DNA of 6,909 bases from the NCBI GenBank assembly GCA_012837655.1, contig DUQT01000056.1, positions 1-6,909 of the forward strand, written 5' to 3'. The notes below the pieces were generated by a model. It saw nothing but the letters and a program-made list of their open reading frames with translations. It was not told where the DNA came from and ran no database searches. Each line of letters opens with the position of its first letter. The first letter of the stretch is position 1. The stretch is from Actinomyces sp. (GTDB lineage: Bacteria > Actinomycetota > Actinomycetes > Actinomycetales > Actinomycetaceae). Below are positions 1-5,647 of this stretch, piece by piece. A program made the position numbers and the translations under genes.

Positions 1-22
1 GTCCGGGGCATGTTTTGTATCC

Positions 23-156
23 GGTCTCATTCGCCTTCCGGCCTAGTTCAGCTGCTGGCCCACTCACCTTCCGGCCTCGTTCAGTTGCTGGCCTCAATCA
101 CCTTCTGGCCTAGTTCAGCTGCTGGCCCACTCACCTTCTGACCTCATTCAGCCTTT
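23..156. repeat. Hierarchical 17-bp degenerate tandem repeat upstream of lepB
   Basis: Eight contiguous 16-17 bp units begin at 23, 40, 57, 73, 90, 107, 124 and 140. Each starts with GGCC (GGTC in the first, GACC in the last). Two half-unit types alternate: GGCCTAGTTCAGCTGCT (40-56, identical at 107-123) and a GGCCCACTCACCTTC type (57, 124), so the dimer unit is 33-34 bp. Positions 40-72 and 107-139 differ by one base, which gives a 67-bp third level. The array lies in the presumed rplS-lepB gap and ends just before the putative lepB promoter. Unit length is not a multiple of three and the frames close within it, so it is unlikely to be coding. Its function is unknown. Confidence 0.9.
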
Positions 157-171
157 GCACATGTTTGCATT

Positions 172-193
172 TAAAATGGGGTAGGAACAGGAG
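172..193 (+). promoter_or_regulatory. Putative lepB -10 hexamer and ribosome binding site
   Basis: TAAAAT at 172-177 matches five of six bases of the TATAAT -10 consensus. AGGAG at 189-193 lies 4 nt before the ATG at 198. No good -35 is seen; TTCAGC at 148-153 has 18-bp spacing but is a poor match. Transcription from here would begin near 184, giving a leader of about 14 nt. This would exclude the upstream TTG codon at 165 as the lepB start. Confidence 0.35.
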
Positions 194-197
194 CGCA

Positions 198-1001
198 ATG
201 TCAAAGACCTACCCACATCCGGCTTTCCTGGGCAGACGTAGCAAGCCCAGGCGCGAGGTGACCCTTGCACGCCGTGCACACCAACCGCGACATGTTGCTC
301 CAGAAACTGACCAGGGGACCGCGAAGTTCTTCTCCAGTAGTGACCGGCCCACGATGCGCAGTCGCGTGTTTGAATGGGGCCTGATTATTGTTTTGGCGCT
401 GGTCCTGTCCTCATTTGTCAGAGCCTTCCTAATGCAGGCGTTTTGGATTCCGTCCAGTTCGATGGAGGACACACTCCAAGTCGGCGATAACGTCGTGGTA
501 TCCAGGTTGACTCCGCGGCTAGGTGGAATTGAAAGAGGCGACGTTGTCGTTTTCAAAGACACTGAAGGTTGGCTTCCACCCGCCCCTGAAAAGCAGGGGT
601 TCGACAAGGTTGCTGACAACGTTTTGACCTTCACCGGGTTGCGACCAGCTTCTGGTGAACAGCACCTGGTGAAACGTGTGATCGGAGTCGGCGGGGATCA
701 CGTGTCCTGCTGCGATCCTGAAGGCCGCCTCCAGGTCAACGGAACCAGCATCAACGAGCCGTACCTAGCACCCTATTCCGACAACACGACGATTCCCTTC
801 GACGTGACAGTTCCCGACGGACACCTGTGGGTGATGGGAGATAACCGCAACCATTCCGCAGATTCGCGCGCACACATCGGCGGCCCAGAATCCGAGTTCG
901 TCGCCGTCAAAGACGTGGTCGGCAAGGTTTTCTGGATCACCTGGCCCATCGATCACTGGGGAAATCCAACGTCAAACGGACCCTTCGACAAAGTCGAATG
1001 A
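198..1001 (+). CDS. lepB: Signal peptidase I (LepB)
   Basis: Membrane-bound serine/lysine protease that removes signal peptides from proteins exported by Sec and Tat. With the ATG at 198 it has 267 residues. It has a basic cytosolic tail (about 1-56), one transmembrane helix (about 57-75), then the extracytoplasmic catalytic domain. The nucleophile is Ser88 in IPSSSMEDTL, the general base is Lys159 in LVKRVIGVGGD, and the C-terminal signature MGDNRNHSADSR is at 213-224. The CCD at 171-173 and the WLPPAP-containing insertion are usual in actinobacterial LepB. ATG 198 was chosen because AGGAG precedes it. TTG at 165 (11 residues longer) and ATG at 354 (shorter, MRSRVFEW) are the alternatives. 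The final codons and stop form the first unit of a tandem array. Family assignment is secure; only the start is uncertain. Confidence 0.96.
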   Translation: MSKTYPHPAFLGRRSKPRREVTLARRAHQPRHVAPETDQGTAKFFSSSDRPTMRSRVFEWGLIIVLALVLSSFVRAFLMQAFWIPSSSMEDTLQVGDNVVVSRLTPRLGGIERGDVVVFKDTEGWLPPAPEKQGFDKVADNVLTFTGLRPASGEQHLVKRVIGVGGDHVSCCDPEGRLQVNGTSINEPYLAPYSDNTTIPFDVTVPDGHLWVMGDNRNHSADSRAHIGGPESEFVAVKDVVGKVFWITWPIDHWGNPTSNGPFDKVE

Positions 1002-1109
1002 TCGCGCAGACCTTTGGACCAAGCTCAATGATTGGACGCAGACCTTTCGACAAAAGCGAGTAATCGTGCGCCGAGGTTCCCGCCAAGCCGAGTGATCGCG
1101 CACCGGCCC
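987..1109. repeat. Degenerate ~31-bp tandem array starting in the 3' end of lepB
   Basis: Four units lie at 987-1016, 1017-1048, 1049-1080 and 1081-1109 (30, 32, 32 and 29 bp). The first unit includes the last four lepB codons and the stop. The head of each unit aligns as codon-like blocks: GAC AAA GTC GAA TGA, GAC CAA GCT CAA TGA, GAC AAA AGC GAG TAA and CGC CAA GCC GAG TGA. The stop-codon position is kept in all four, at 999, 1029, 1061 and 1093. Units 1 and 2 also share CGCAGACCTTT. The array covers most of the 176-bp lepB-rnhB gap; the remainder (1110-1161) shows nothing clear. Confidence 0.8.
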
Positions 1110-1161
1110 GACCTAACTGCCGGCCAGTGCACAGCGGCATCTGATCGCTACTGACCAGGAC

Positions 1162-1167
1162 TAAAAT
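1162..1167 (+). promoter_or_regulatory. Putative -10 element for rnhB, very short leader
   Basis: TAAAAT, the same hexamer as before lepB, lies 10 bp upstream of the rnhB ATG at 1178. Transcription would start near 1174, leaving only a few untranslated bases. No Shine-Dalgarno sequence is visible before the ATG, which fits the leaderless or near-leaderless mRNAs common in actinobacteria. No convincing -35 was found. Confidence 0.3.
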
Positions 1168-1177
1168 CAACAGAGTA

Positions 1178-1906
1178 ATGCCAAATATCTCGCCACGAAC
1201 CAATCCGGAGCCCACCTTGCACCCCGTATCCACAACCAAACTAGAGCGCGACCTAGCCAAGTTCGGCACCGTCGTTGGAATGGACGAGGTCGGTCGTGGC
1301 GCCCTCGCGGGGCCCGTCGCCGTCGGAGCGTGCGTTTCACCTGGAACCGAACCCAGCCACGCCCTCGCGGATTCAAAATATCTGTCCGCCCACGCGCGGG
1401 AAGAACTGGTTTCCGCGGCCGCGAAATGGGCGTGGCCGTGCGCGGTGGGGATGGCGTCGGCAGCGGAAGTTGACGAACTTGGCATCACGGGCGCGTTGCG
1501 TCGGGCGGGTTTACGGGCGCTTCAAATGTTGATTTTGGAGGGCGCTGCTGTGGACGTCGTGCTGTTGGATGGAACGCATGATTGGCTCACTCCGAAGCCG
1601 GATTTGCTCAGTTTGGATAATGCTGACGACGACACGTTTGTGGAGGTGGGATCTCCGCGGGTGACGACGAAGGTGAAGGCGGACGCGACTTGCTCGGTGG
1701 TGTCAGCGGCGTCAATCGTAGCGAAAGTGACTCGCGACCATTTGATGGCTAGTTTGCCTGACCCAGGCTACGGGTGGGCTTCAAATAAGGGGTACGCGTC
1801 GACCGCTCATCGGAAAGCCTTGGCAGAGTTAGGAATCAGCGCGTATCATCGACAGACCTGGCGACTTTTGCCCCAGTTGGCTAATGACCCTACTAAGAAG
1901 GCATGA
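1178..1906 (+). CDS. rnhB: Ribonuclease HII
   Basis: Endonuclease that cuts the RNA strand of RNA-DNA hybrids and nicks 5' of single ribonucleotides in duplex DNA, starting ribonucleotide excision repair. It has 242 residues, usual for actinobacterial RnhB. The first motif GMDEVGRGALAGPV (34-47) supplies Asp36 and Glu37. ADSKYLS (64-70) is the conserved DSK block. Asp131 (LLDGTHDW) and Asp169 (KVKADATCSVVSAASIVAK) complete the DEDD metal site. GYGWASNKGYASTAH and SAYHRQTW form the C-terminal substrate-binding region. The start at 1178 leaves about 33 residues before the first motif; TTG at 1217 is a shorter alternative. It is followed after 7 bp by DUF2469, so the two are probably cotranscribed. 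Confidence 0.96.
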   Translation: MPNISPRTNPEPTLHPVSTTKLERDLAKFGTVVGMDEVGRGALAGPVAVGACVSPGTEPSHALADSKYLSAHAREELVSAAAKWAWPCAVGMASAAEVDELGITGALRRAGLRALQMLILEGAAVDVVLLDGTHDWLTPKPDLLSLDNADDDTFVEVGSPRVTTKVKADATCSVVSAASIVAKVTRDHLMASLPDPGYGWASNKGYASTAHRKALAELGISAYHRQTWRLLPQLANDPTKKA

Positions 1907-1913
1907 TGGATCT

Positions 1914-2219
1914 GTGAATCCTGATATTGAAGGTTACGAAAACGACCTTGAACTAGACCTGTTCCGCGAATACCGCGACGTCATCAACCTGTTTTCCTAC
2001 GTGGTTGAGACCGAACGACGCTTCTACCTGTGCAACCAGGTTGACGTGCAGGTGCACCCCGTAGGCAATGACGTCTTTTTCGAACTGCGCCTACAGGACG
2101 CGTGGGTGTGGGACATCTACAGGTCGTCGCGCTTCGTGAAGTCTGTGCGCATCATGACGTTTAAGGACATCAACATCGAGGAACTTTCCAAGTCTGAGTT
2201 GGAGTTGCCAAATATGTAG
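1914..2219 (+). CDS. DUF2469 family protein (actinobacterial, unknown function)
   Basis: A 101-residue protein of the DUF2469 family, found next to rnhB in most actinobacteria and without an established function. Family features visible are ELDLFREYRDVINLF (14-28), VVETERRFYLCNQVDVQV, FFELRLQDAWVWDIYR and the acidic tail NIEELSKSELELPN. There is no signal peptide or membrane segment, so it is probably a small cytosolic protein. GTG at 1914 was chosen because the family begins a few residues before the YENDLEL-type block. An in-frame ATG at 1884 would add 10 residues and overlap rnhB by 23 bp. AGAAGG at 1896-1901 is a plausible but distant RBS. A strong terminator follows, so this is probably the last gene of its transcript. 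Confidence 0.9.
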   Translation: MNPDIEGYENDLELDLFREYRDVINLFSYVVETERRFYLCNQVDVQVHPVGNDVFFELRLQDAWVWDIYRSSRFVKSVRIMTFKDINIEELSKSELELPNM

Positions 2220-2250
2220 GGGCCGGGCGCGGAGTTTCCCCAGCCCGCCC
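2220..2250 (+). other. Imperfect GC-rich hairpin directly after DUF2469
   Basis: GGGC-C-GGGC (2220-2228) can pair with GCCCGCCC (2243-2250), leaving one bulged C and a loop of about 14 nt. It begins right after the TAG at 2217-2219. It lacks a T tract, so it is more likely an mRNA 3' stabilising stem or pause structure than a terminator. It stands 18 bp before the intrinsic terminator. Confidence 0.4.
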
Positions 2251-2268
2251 TCATAACCTGATATCCAC

Positions 2269-2303
2269 AGCCTGCCAAACGATTGCGTGAGGCAGGCTTT
2301 TTT
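2269..2303 (+). terminator. Rho-independent terminator between DUF2469 and yraN
   Basis: A perfect 8-bp stem, AGCCTGCC (2269-2276) with GGCAGGCT (2291-2298), encloses a 14-nt loop. The stem's last T opens a run of six T (2298-2303). There is no matching A run on the left, so it acts on plus-strand transcripts. It should end the rnhB-DUF2469 message and separate it from yraN-comM-dprA. Confidence 0.85.
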
Positions 2304-2322
2304 GGTGGCCAGAATGTGGCTC

Positions 2323-2330
2323 AAGGAGGT
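2323..2330 (+). promoter_or_regulatory. Strong ribosome binding site of yraN
   Basis: AAGGAGGT is a near-complete complement of the 16S rRNA 3' end and lies 5 nt before the ATG at 2336. It is the strongest Shine-Dalgarno sequence in the window and fixes the yraN start. It begins only 19 bp after the terminator's T tract. Confidence 0.85.
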
Positions 2331-2335
2331 CACGA

Positions 2336-2689
2336 ATGGCTACGAAACACCGGTTGGGACAGATCGGGGAGGAACTCGCCACCGCGTTCCTGGAGGATCA
2401 GGGGTGGCAGATCATCGATCGCAACTATCGGCGCAAAGGCGCAGAAATAGACATAGTTGCACGCGATCCGAAACGCGGCGTCGTGTTTGTAGAGGTCAAG
2501 ACGCGCAAGTCGGATTCCGCGGGGTCAGCGTGGGAATCAATCACGGAACGGAAAATGGACCGTATCCGTCGCGGGGCTGCCACGTGGCTTGTCGAATCTG
2601 GCAGTTACCAGTCCGTCTACATCGACGCGGTCGTCGTGGAAATTAATGGCGGGCTCGCGCACATCGAGCACAGGCGGAGCCTGATATGA
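2336..2689 (+). CDS. yraN: UPF0102 / YraN family predicted endonuclease-fold protein
   Basis: A 117-residue cytosolic protein of the UPF0102 (YraN) family, which has a PD-(D/E)XK nuclease-like fold and no settled substrate. The N-terminal helix carries the usual LGQIGEELA block (7-15, with Glu13), followed by IIDRNYR. The putative metal site is Glu37 and Asp39 in GAEIDIVARD, then Glu53 and Lys55 in VFVEVKTRKS. The helical region ERKMDRIRRGAATWL (71-85) also fits the family. All four candidate catalytic residues are present, so activity is possible. The start is fixed by a strong RBS. Its stop overlaps the comM start as ATGA (2686-2689), pointing to translational coupling and a shared role in DNA uptake or recombination. 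That role is inferred from context. Confidence 0.93.
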   Translation: MATKHRLGQIGEELATAFLEDQGWQIIDRNYRRKGAEIDIVARDPKRGVVFVEVKTRKSDSAGSAWESITERKMDRIRRGAATWLVESGSYQSVYIDAVVVEINGGLAHIEHRRSLI

Positions 2690-4338
2690 AACCAATCCTC
2701 GTGCGCACACACGCCGTTGCTCTAACTGGGATTTCCGCACACGTCATCGCGGTTGAAACCCACGTTGGGCCCGGCCTAGTTTCTTTCAACCTGGTAGGAA
2801 TGCCAGACGCATCGGTGCGGGAATCTCGCGATCGCGTTCGAGCCGCCCTGCAATCTTGCGGAATTGACTGGTTCGAACACCGCGTAACAATCAACCTGTC
2901 GCCCGCGGGAATTCCGAAAATGGGGTCAGCATTCGACCTGGCAATCGCAGTCGGCCTGCTGACCGCGCGAAGGGTTCTGTCTGCCGGTTCTGTTGATGGA
3001 ACCGTCTTTATGGCCGAACTGGGCCTGGATGGGTCACTGCGACCGATCCGCGGAATCTTGCCGGCCGTCATCGGAGTTCGCCGCGAAGGCCTCAAGCGAG
3101 TCGTCGTCGCCGAAGAATCACTCGCCGAAGCACAGCTACTACCCGGCGTCGAGGTCCTCGGGTTCAGTCACCTACGCGACCTTGTCACGCACTTCGGCGG
3201 GCGCCTATTGGAAGGACTACCGCAACTTCCGCCCGTTCTTCGAATAAACGAGGGCGAGGCTGGGCATGACCTCAGTTTTCGTGGGCACATTGGATCCGGT
3301 GGGGCGTCAGGTTTGAAAGTCTCGACCGGCTTGACGGGTGTGACGGGCCCGACGGGTTCGACCGGTTCGACGCCTCCGGATCTGGTGGATGTACGCGGCC
3401 AGGCTTTTGCAACGGAGGGCCTCCTGGTTGCCGCGGCTGGTGGTCACCACATGCTCATGGTTGGTGAACCCGGGGCTGGCAAGACGATGCTTGCGCAAAG
3501 ACTTCCCACCATTCTTCCGCCCCTAGAAGATGATGAAGCCATCGAGGTTACCGCGATCCACTCGATCTGCGGCACATTCGATCCGGCAAACGGGCTCATG
3601 CGAACCCCGCCCATTGAATCTCCGCACCATTCAGCCACAATGGCAGCAATCATCGGCGGGGGAGTTGGCATACCGCGTCCTGGAGCAGTTTCGCGAGCTC
3701 ACGCTGGCGTCCTCGTCCTCGATGAAGCTGCAGAGTTTGCACCCACTGTGCTGGACGCCTTACGACAACCCTTGGAATCCGGCCTCGTTAATATTCACAG
3801 GTCGCGCCAAACCGTGCAGTATCCTGCTCGATTCCAACTGGTCCTGGCAACGAATCCGTGTCCGTGTGGGCACGCGCTGAGTCGGCGCAAGGCGTGCACG
3901 TGTTCTTCAATCCAGCAGCGCAGGTACATGAACCGGCTGTCCGGGCCGCTCCTTGATCGGGTTGACCTGCACGTGCCCATGATGACTCCGTCCGCGGCTG
4001 AGCTTGCCGAACCAGCTCGATACACGTCCAGCGCCGCCCTCGAAATTGTCACGCAGGCGCGCAAACGCGCCAATAAACGTTGGCGGAAAATGCCGTGGTC
4101 ACTGAACGCGCAGACCCCTTCGCGGGCGTTGCGGTCTGAAGAAGCCGGCTTCGAACAGAGCGTACACACCGGCATCGAAAACGCCGTGGCTGAAGGTGCA
4201 CTCAGCTTGCGTGGAGCTGACCGCGTGCTCCGACTCGCACTCACCATCGCAGATCTGCGGGGCAAAGACCGCGCCGGCCTGCCAGAACTAACCAAAGCCC
4301 TACAGTTTCGCAACGGAGTTCGCTATGGAGCACCCTAA
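2686..4338 (+). CDS. comM: ComM/YifB family AAA+ ATPase (Mg-chelatase-like branch-migration helicase)
   Basis: AAA+ protein of the YifB/ComM family. Studied ComM proteins are hexameric helicases that promote branch migration during natural transformation. The N-terminal Lon-protease-like domain (about 1-180) shows GLVSFNLVGMPDASVRESRD and LSPAGIPKMGSAFDLAIAVG. A variable linker follows, with a G-x-T repeat at 214-229. The ATPase domain has Walker A GEPGAGKT (260-267), Walker B VLVLDEAAEF with Asp346/Glu347, a NPCPCG sensor, and four cysteines (392, 394, 404, 406) likely to bind zinc. SGPLLDRVDLH and the C-terminal Mg-chelatase-like domain end it. At 550 residues it is about 40 longer than is typical, largely because of the linker. 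GGAG at 2676-2679 precedes the ATG. It overlaps yraN by 4 bp and dprA by 14 bp. Use in transformation is inferred. Confidence 0.95.
   Translation: MKPILVRTHAVALTGISAHVIAVETHVGPGLVSFNLVGMPDASVRESRDRVRAALQSCGIDWFEHRVTINLSPAGIPKMGSAFDLAIAVGLLTARRVLSAGSVDGTVFMAELGLDGSLRPIRGILPAVIGVRREGLKRVVVAEESLAEAQLLPGVEVLGFSHLRDLVTHFGGRLLEGLPQLPPVLRINEGEAGHDLSFRGHIGSGGASGLKVSTGLTGVTGPTGSTGSTPPDLVDVRGQAFATEGLLVAAAGGHHMLMVGEPGAGKTMLAQRLPTILPPLEDDEAIEVTAIHSICGTFDPANGLMRTPPIESPHHSATMAAIIGGGVGIPRPGAVSRAHAGVLVLDEAAEFAPTVLDALRQPLESGLVNIHRSRQTVQYPARFQLVLATNPCPCGHALSRRKACTCSSIQQRRYMNRLSGPLLDRVDLHVPMMTPSAAELAEPARYTSSAALEIVTQARKRANKRWRKMPWSLNAQTPSRALRSEEAGFEQSVHTGIENAVAEGALSLRGADRVLRLALTIADLRGKDRAGLPELTKALQFRNGVRYGAP
3325..3378 (+). 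repeat. 9-bp tandem repeat encoding a collagen-like G-x-T linker in ComM
   Basis: Six 9-bp units start at 3325, 3334, 3343, 3352, 3361 and 3370: ACCGGCTTG, ACGGGTGTG, ACGGGCCCG, ACGGGTTCG, ACCGGTTCG and the decayed ACGCCTCCG. They encode TGLTGVTGPTGSTGST (residues 214-229). It sits between the N-terminal domain and the ATPase domain. The in-frame period means that slippage would change linker length without breaking the gene. Confidence 0.9.
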
Positions 4339-5461
4339 CCTTGACTCACCGCTAGAAGTAGCCTGCGCTTGGAGCGCCATCGTTGAACCCGGCGATGAAG
4401 CCGCCGGCCTGCTCCGGAAGAGTATGGGCAGCGCCCTCGCCCTCGAATGGCTACTTTCACAGCCAAACCCCGCCAAACTGCCCCGAAACTTGACTCACGA
4501 TTCCGATGGGCGGGTGCGGCCGTGGACACAGGCGCTAAACAGGTGGATCCCCAGGGTGCAGGAGCTCGATGTGCAGCGGGACCTCGCCCAACTTGAGGCC
4601 GTGAACGGCCACGTCCTATATCCGGAGCACCCCGATTGGCCGACCAAACTCGACGATTTGAACGAGGGCGCGCCTGCCGCGCTTTGGGTGCGGGGACAAC
4701 TAAAACAAGCGCCGAGCGTTGCAATTGTGGGGGCGCGGGCGTCGAGCAACGCGGGCAACAACCTAGCTAGGGACGTTGCATTTGAACTGGCTCAACGCGG
4801 GATCTCAATTATTTCGGGTGGTGCCTTCGGCATTGACGCCGCCGCACACAAGGGCGCACTAGCCGCCGGACACACAGTCGCAGTCATGGCCGGAGGGGTC
4901 TCAAACCTCTATCCAAAATCCCACATCGATCTGTTCGACCAGATTCTGGAATCCGGCGCAATAATTGCCGAGTCACCTCCGTCATGGCGGCCCGCCAGGT
5001 GGCGGTTCTTGAGTCGCAACCGCCTAATCGCCGCGCTCGCGGATGCAAGTGTCGTGGTCGAGGCGTCGCCACGTTCAGGCGCATTGGCAACGATCAGACA
5101 CGCTCGCGAACTAAACCGTCCCGTCGGAGCATTCCCCGGGCCCGTAACCTCGCACATGTCCCGCGGTTGCCACCAAATGATCCGACAGGGCGTCACGCTC
5201 GTTACATCCAGCGAGGACGTCCTCGAACTATCTTCCGAAATAGGGGACGCACTGTTTGAGCTACCAAAGGAAGAAAACAAGGGGCTACCCGCAGAACTCG
5301 TTCGCGTATATGACGCGATGCCGGCTCGCGGATTTGCGGCGGTCGACTCGATTGCGCGTGTTGCCGGCCTTGGCAAAGCAGAGGTCGAAGCCGCGTTGGC
5401 TACACTGATTCTGAAGGGATACGTCGAATGCCAGGCTGACGAGTTCAAACGCGTTCGCTAG
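4325..5461 (+). CDS. dprA: DNA-processing protein DprA
   Basis: Binds incoming single-stranded DNA in natural transformation and loads RecA on it; cytosolic. It has 378 residues in three parts. There is an N-terminal helical region (about 1-90). The Rossmann-like DNA-binding core (about 115-300) shows AIVGARAS, SGGAFGIDAAAHKGAL (164-179), YPKSH, FLSRNRLIAAL (228-238), VVVEASPRSGALAT and GAFPGPV. A C-terminal winged-helix region (about 322-378) ends it. The core glycines and the RNR block are present, so the protein should fold normally. The usual second residue of the F-P-x-RNR block is Leu here. GGAG at 4315-4318 lies 6 nt before the ATG inside comM, and the 14-bp overlap indicates coupled translation. 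The last codons and TAG begin a downstream tandem array. DprA also occurs in species not known to be transformable. Confidence 0.95.
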   Translation: MEHPNLDSPLEVACAWSAIVEPGDEAAGLLRKSMGSALALEWLLSQPNPAKLPRNLTHDSDGRVRPWTQALNRWIPRVQELDVQRDLAQLEAVNGHVLYPEHPDWPTKLDDLNEGAPAALWVRGQLKQAPSVAIVGARASSNAGNNLARDVAFELAQRGISIISGGAFGIDAAAHKGALAAGHTVAVMAGGVSNLYPKSHIDLFDQILESGAIIAESPPSWRPARWRFLSRNRLIAALADASVVVEASPRSGALATIRHARELNRPVGAFPGPVTSHMSRGCHQMIRQGVTLVTSSEDVLELSSEIGDALFELPKEENKGLPAELVRVYDAMPARGFAAVDSIARVAGLGKAEVEAALATLILKGYVECQADEFKRVR

Positions 5462-5578
5462 GTCTGCGTACAAGCGCGTTCGTTAGGATCTACGTACGCG
5501 CGTGTTCGTTAGGTCTGGTTGCAAGCGTGTTCGTTTGGTCTGCGTTCACACGCGACTACGTAATCTGTTGCTCGCAGC
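5453..5578. repeat. Degenerate 25-26 bp tandem array starting at the dprA stop
   Basis: Units begin at 5453, 5478, 5504 and 5529, with a fifth, very degenerate one at 5554. The first unit opens with the last two dprA codons and stop, GTT CGC TAG. The next two open with GTT CGT TAG and the fourth with GTT CGT TTG. A TCTG block and a CAAGCG-like tail recur in most units. The array fills the first 60% of the 197-bp dprA-xerC gap. Confidence 0.88.
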
Positions 5579-5607
5579 ATTATCGAGTTGTCGAAGCGGC
5601 GTGAACG
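5543..5607. other. Long-loop inverted repeat upstream of xerC
   Basis: CGTTCAC (5543-5549) and GTGAACG (5601-5607) are perfect inverted 7-mers 51 bp apart. A smaller CTCG (5571-5574) / CGAG (5583-5586) pair lies inside. There is no T tract. It could be a folded leader or a protein site, or a chance pair; the loop is long. No convincing promoter for xerC was identified nearby. Confidence 0.25.
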
Positions 5608-5647
5608 ATTTCAGTCGGGCTAGGCAAACCAGCCGATCGAGAGTATT

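Noticed and set aside
10..141. Open frame of 43 codons from ATG at 10 through the upstream repeat, translating to repeated PSGLVQLLA-like blocks
   Set aside because: The frame is a by-product of the 33-bp dimer; the 34-bp unit shifts the frame, no RBS precedes the ATG, and the sequence is low complexity.
23..156. CRISPR array
   Set aside because: The units are contiguous with no unique spacers, and no cas gene is present.
165..197. TTG at 165 as the lepB start
   Set aside because: It lacks an RBS and would lie upstream of the transcription start predicted from the -10 at 172-177; ATG 198 has AGGAG.
209..634. 141-codon open frame on the minus strand inside lepB, and similar antisense frames inside rnhB, comM, dprA and xerC
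   Set aside because: They lie opposite well-supported conserved genes and have no recognisable domain; long antisense frames are expected in GC-rich coding DNA.
1100..1130. Hairpin GCAC-CGGC / GCCG-GTGC after the lepB array as a terminator
   Set aside because: The stem is short and bulged and no T tract follows.
1884..1913. ATG at 1884 as the DUF2469 start
   Set aside because: It would add ten residues unlike the family N-terminus and overlap rnhB by 23 bp; GTG 1914 gives the normal length.
5453..5553. Series of LexA/SOS-type boxes because GTTCG recurs
   Set aside because: The motif is in direct repeats only; the palindromic partner CGAAC at 4-bp spacing is absent.
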